Assembly (NCBI GenBank): GCA_000320545.1
Contig: ADNK01001596.1
Span: forward strand, 1-64,000
DNA: 64,000 nucleotides
Direction: 5' to 3'
Source of the DNA: Bigelowiella natans CCMP2755
Taxonomy: Eukaryota > Cercozoa > Chlorarachniophyceae
Part shown: positions 63,181 to 64,000 of the stretch, piece by piece
Layout of the letters: each line of letters begins with the position of its first letter
Numbering within the stretch: position 1 is the first letter of the stretch
Program-made: the position numbers and the translations under genes
The notes under the pieces: model-generated
The model's database searches: none
Seen by the model: only the letters and a program-made list of their open reading frames with translations
Told to the model about the DNA's origin: nothing

Positions 63181-64000
63181 TTCAGACAGATCTCTAGATC
63201 TGCTTGCTAAACTTTATTCACTGAGTCTGATATGTAGCCGATTCAACTAGTATAGCTAGCTAGCAGGGACACGATGCTGACAAATCTAGATTTTTTAATT
63301 TCATGCATGTACGCTGTATGTACGCCTGTACAGTGTACATGCTAGTGCGTGTAGCTAGATAGCGCTACGCACAGAATCTCTGCTAGACATCGAATTGCAT
63401 GCGTATACGACATGGCATAATGACAAAATGGTGTAGCACTACTAGCTAGCTAGAGCAATCAACACTGAACAATCGAGCGCACCATGGCGCATCGCATCGC
63501 ACGTCTAGACGTACGTGCATTCTAGCTAGCGCTATGGCGTAGCATGTCTCGTCTCGCAGATTTTTGCGTGCACGATGCATGTGTCTAGTGGACATGCATG
63601 ACGTCTGCGTACTAGATGACGATGTTGTGAAGAAAATGCGCACACATCAGACATCTAGACACGTGCATCGCAGTGTGTCTTCAGCTAGCTGGGCATGGAG
63701 ATCAATGCCATGGCTGTGAGGGGTCATGCGTGATGATGCGTGCGCTGCGTAAGCTAGTGCGGTCGCATCGTGCAGTGCGACCAGATGATTGTGCAACTCT
63801 GGAGCTAGGTGCCGGGATGGGCCGGTGGGCCAATCATGGACACTGGGACGAGCAACACGATGCACCGGTGCACGTGCAGTGCTAGCACATCACACATCTA
63901 GACATGTTGACATCACCAGCTAGATCCATCACTGCTAGTGCACACTGGACTGGCCATCACAATTGACCGATCATTTTGGTGGAAGTGTCACAGGTTGCAT
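63181..64000. other. Intergenic, CTAG/TGCATG-rich
   Basis: Same composition as the other islands: CTAGCTAG, GCATGC and GTAC words. No gene is supported up to the window end. Confidence 0.55.

Overview
This window is nuclear DNA of a eukaryote, most likely a unicellular protist or alga. Host genes are split by GT-AG introns of about 55-420 bp and have very small exons (down to about 16 bp). Intergenic DNA is full of microsatellites and islands rich in the tetranucleotide CTAG. No bacterial operons or organelle genes are seen. I cannot fix the lineage from sequence alone; the gene set would suit the SAR supergroup or related algae, and this is only a guess.

Layout. 1-3.8 kb: a host gene for a 7-8-helix membrane protein. 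5.0-6.2 kb: an orphan reading frame with an internal tandem repeat. 9.0-15.5 kb: Ty3/gypsy element E1. 16.8-18.4 kb: a type II membrane, glycosyltransferase-like gene on the minus strand. 19.1-26.0 kb: an orphan reading frame (ORF A) split by Ty3/gypsy element E2 (minus strand, 19,249-24,964). 26.03-32.5 kb: a CAG-cored minisatellite split by Ty3/gypsy element E3 (26,370-32,406). 34.3-35.8 kb: an orphan frame ending in a PHD-like zinc finger. 35.8-38 kb: CTAG-rich non-coding DNA. From 38.1 kb onward genes are dense: a large low-complexity coiled-coil gene (minus, 38.1-46.4 kb), an NBR1-like selective autophagy receptor carrying an RRM (plus, 47.5-49.9 kb), phosphopantothenoylcysteine synthetase (minus, 50.9-53.4 kb), a mitochondrial isocitrate-lyase/PEP-mutase superfamily enzyme (plus, 53.6-55.4 kb), a PH-CRIB-STE20/PAK kinase (minus, 56.7-59.2 kb) and a coiled-coil protein of unknown function (plus, 59.5-63.2 kb).

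How the parts relate. All three retrotransposons have exact boundaries (TG...CA LTR ends and 4-5 bp target-site duplications). E2 interrupts ORF A so cleanly that deleting E2 plus one TSD restores one continuous frame. E2 and E3 belong to one lineage: same domain order, same primer-binding site core, same polypurine tract and the same extra C-terminal domain. E2's LTRs look identical (young); E3's LTRs differ by transitions, several of them the signature of CpG decay. Two host gene pairs are divergent from short shared promoters (PPCS with the lyase; PAK-like kinase with the coiled-coil gene).

Most unusual points: a PB1-RRM-FW-UBA architecture in which an RRM sits where NBR1 normally has its ZZ finger; a shared C-terminal domain after the integrase in E2/E3; CCCH zinc fingers instead of a CCHC knuckle in E1; and a one-base frameshift in the kinase domain of the PAK-like gene.
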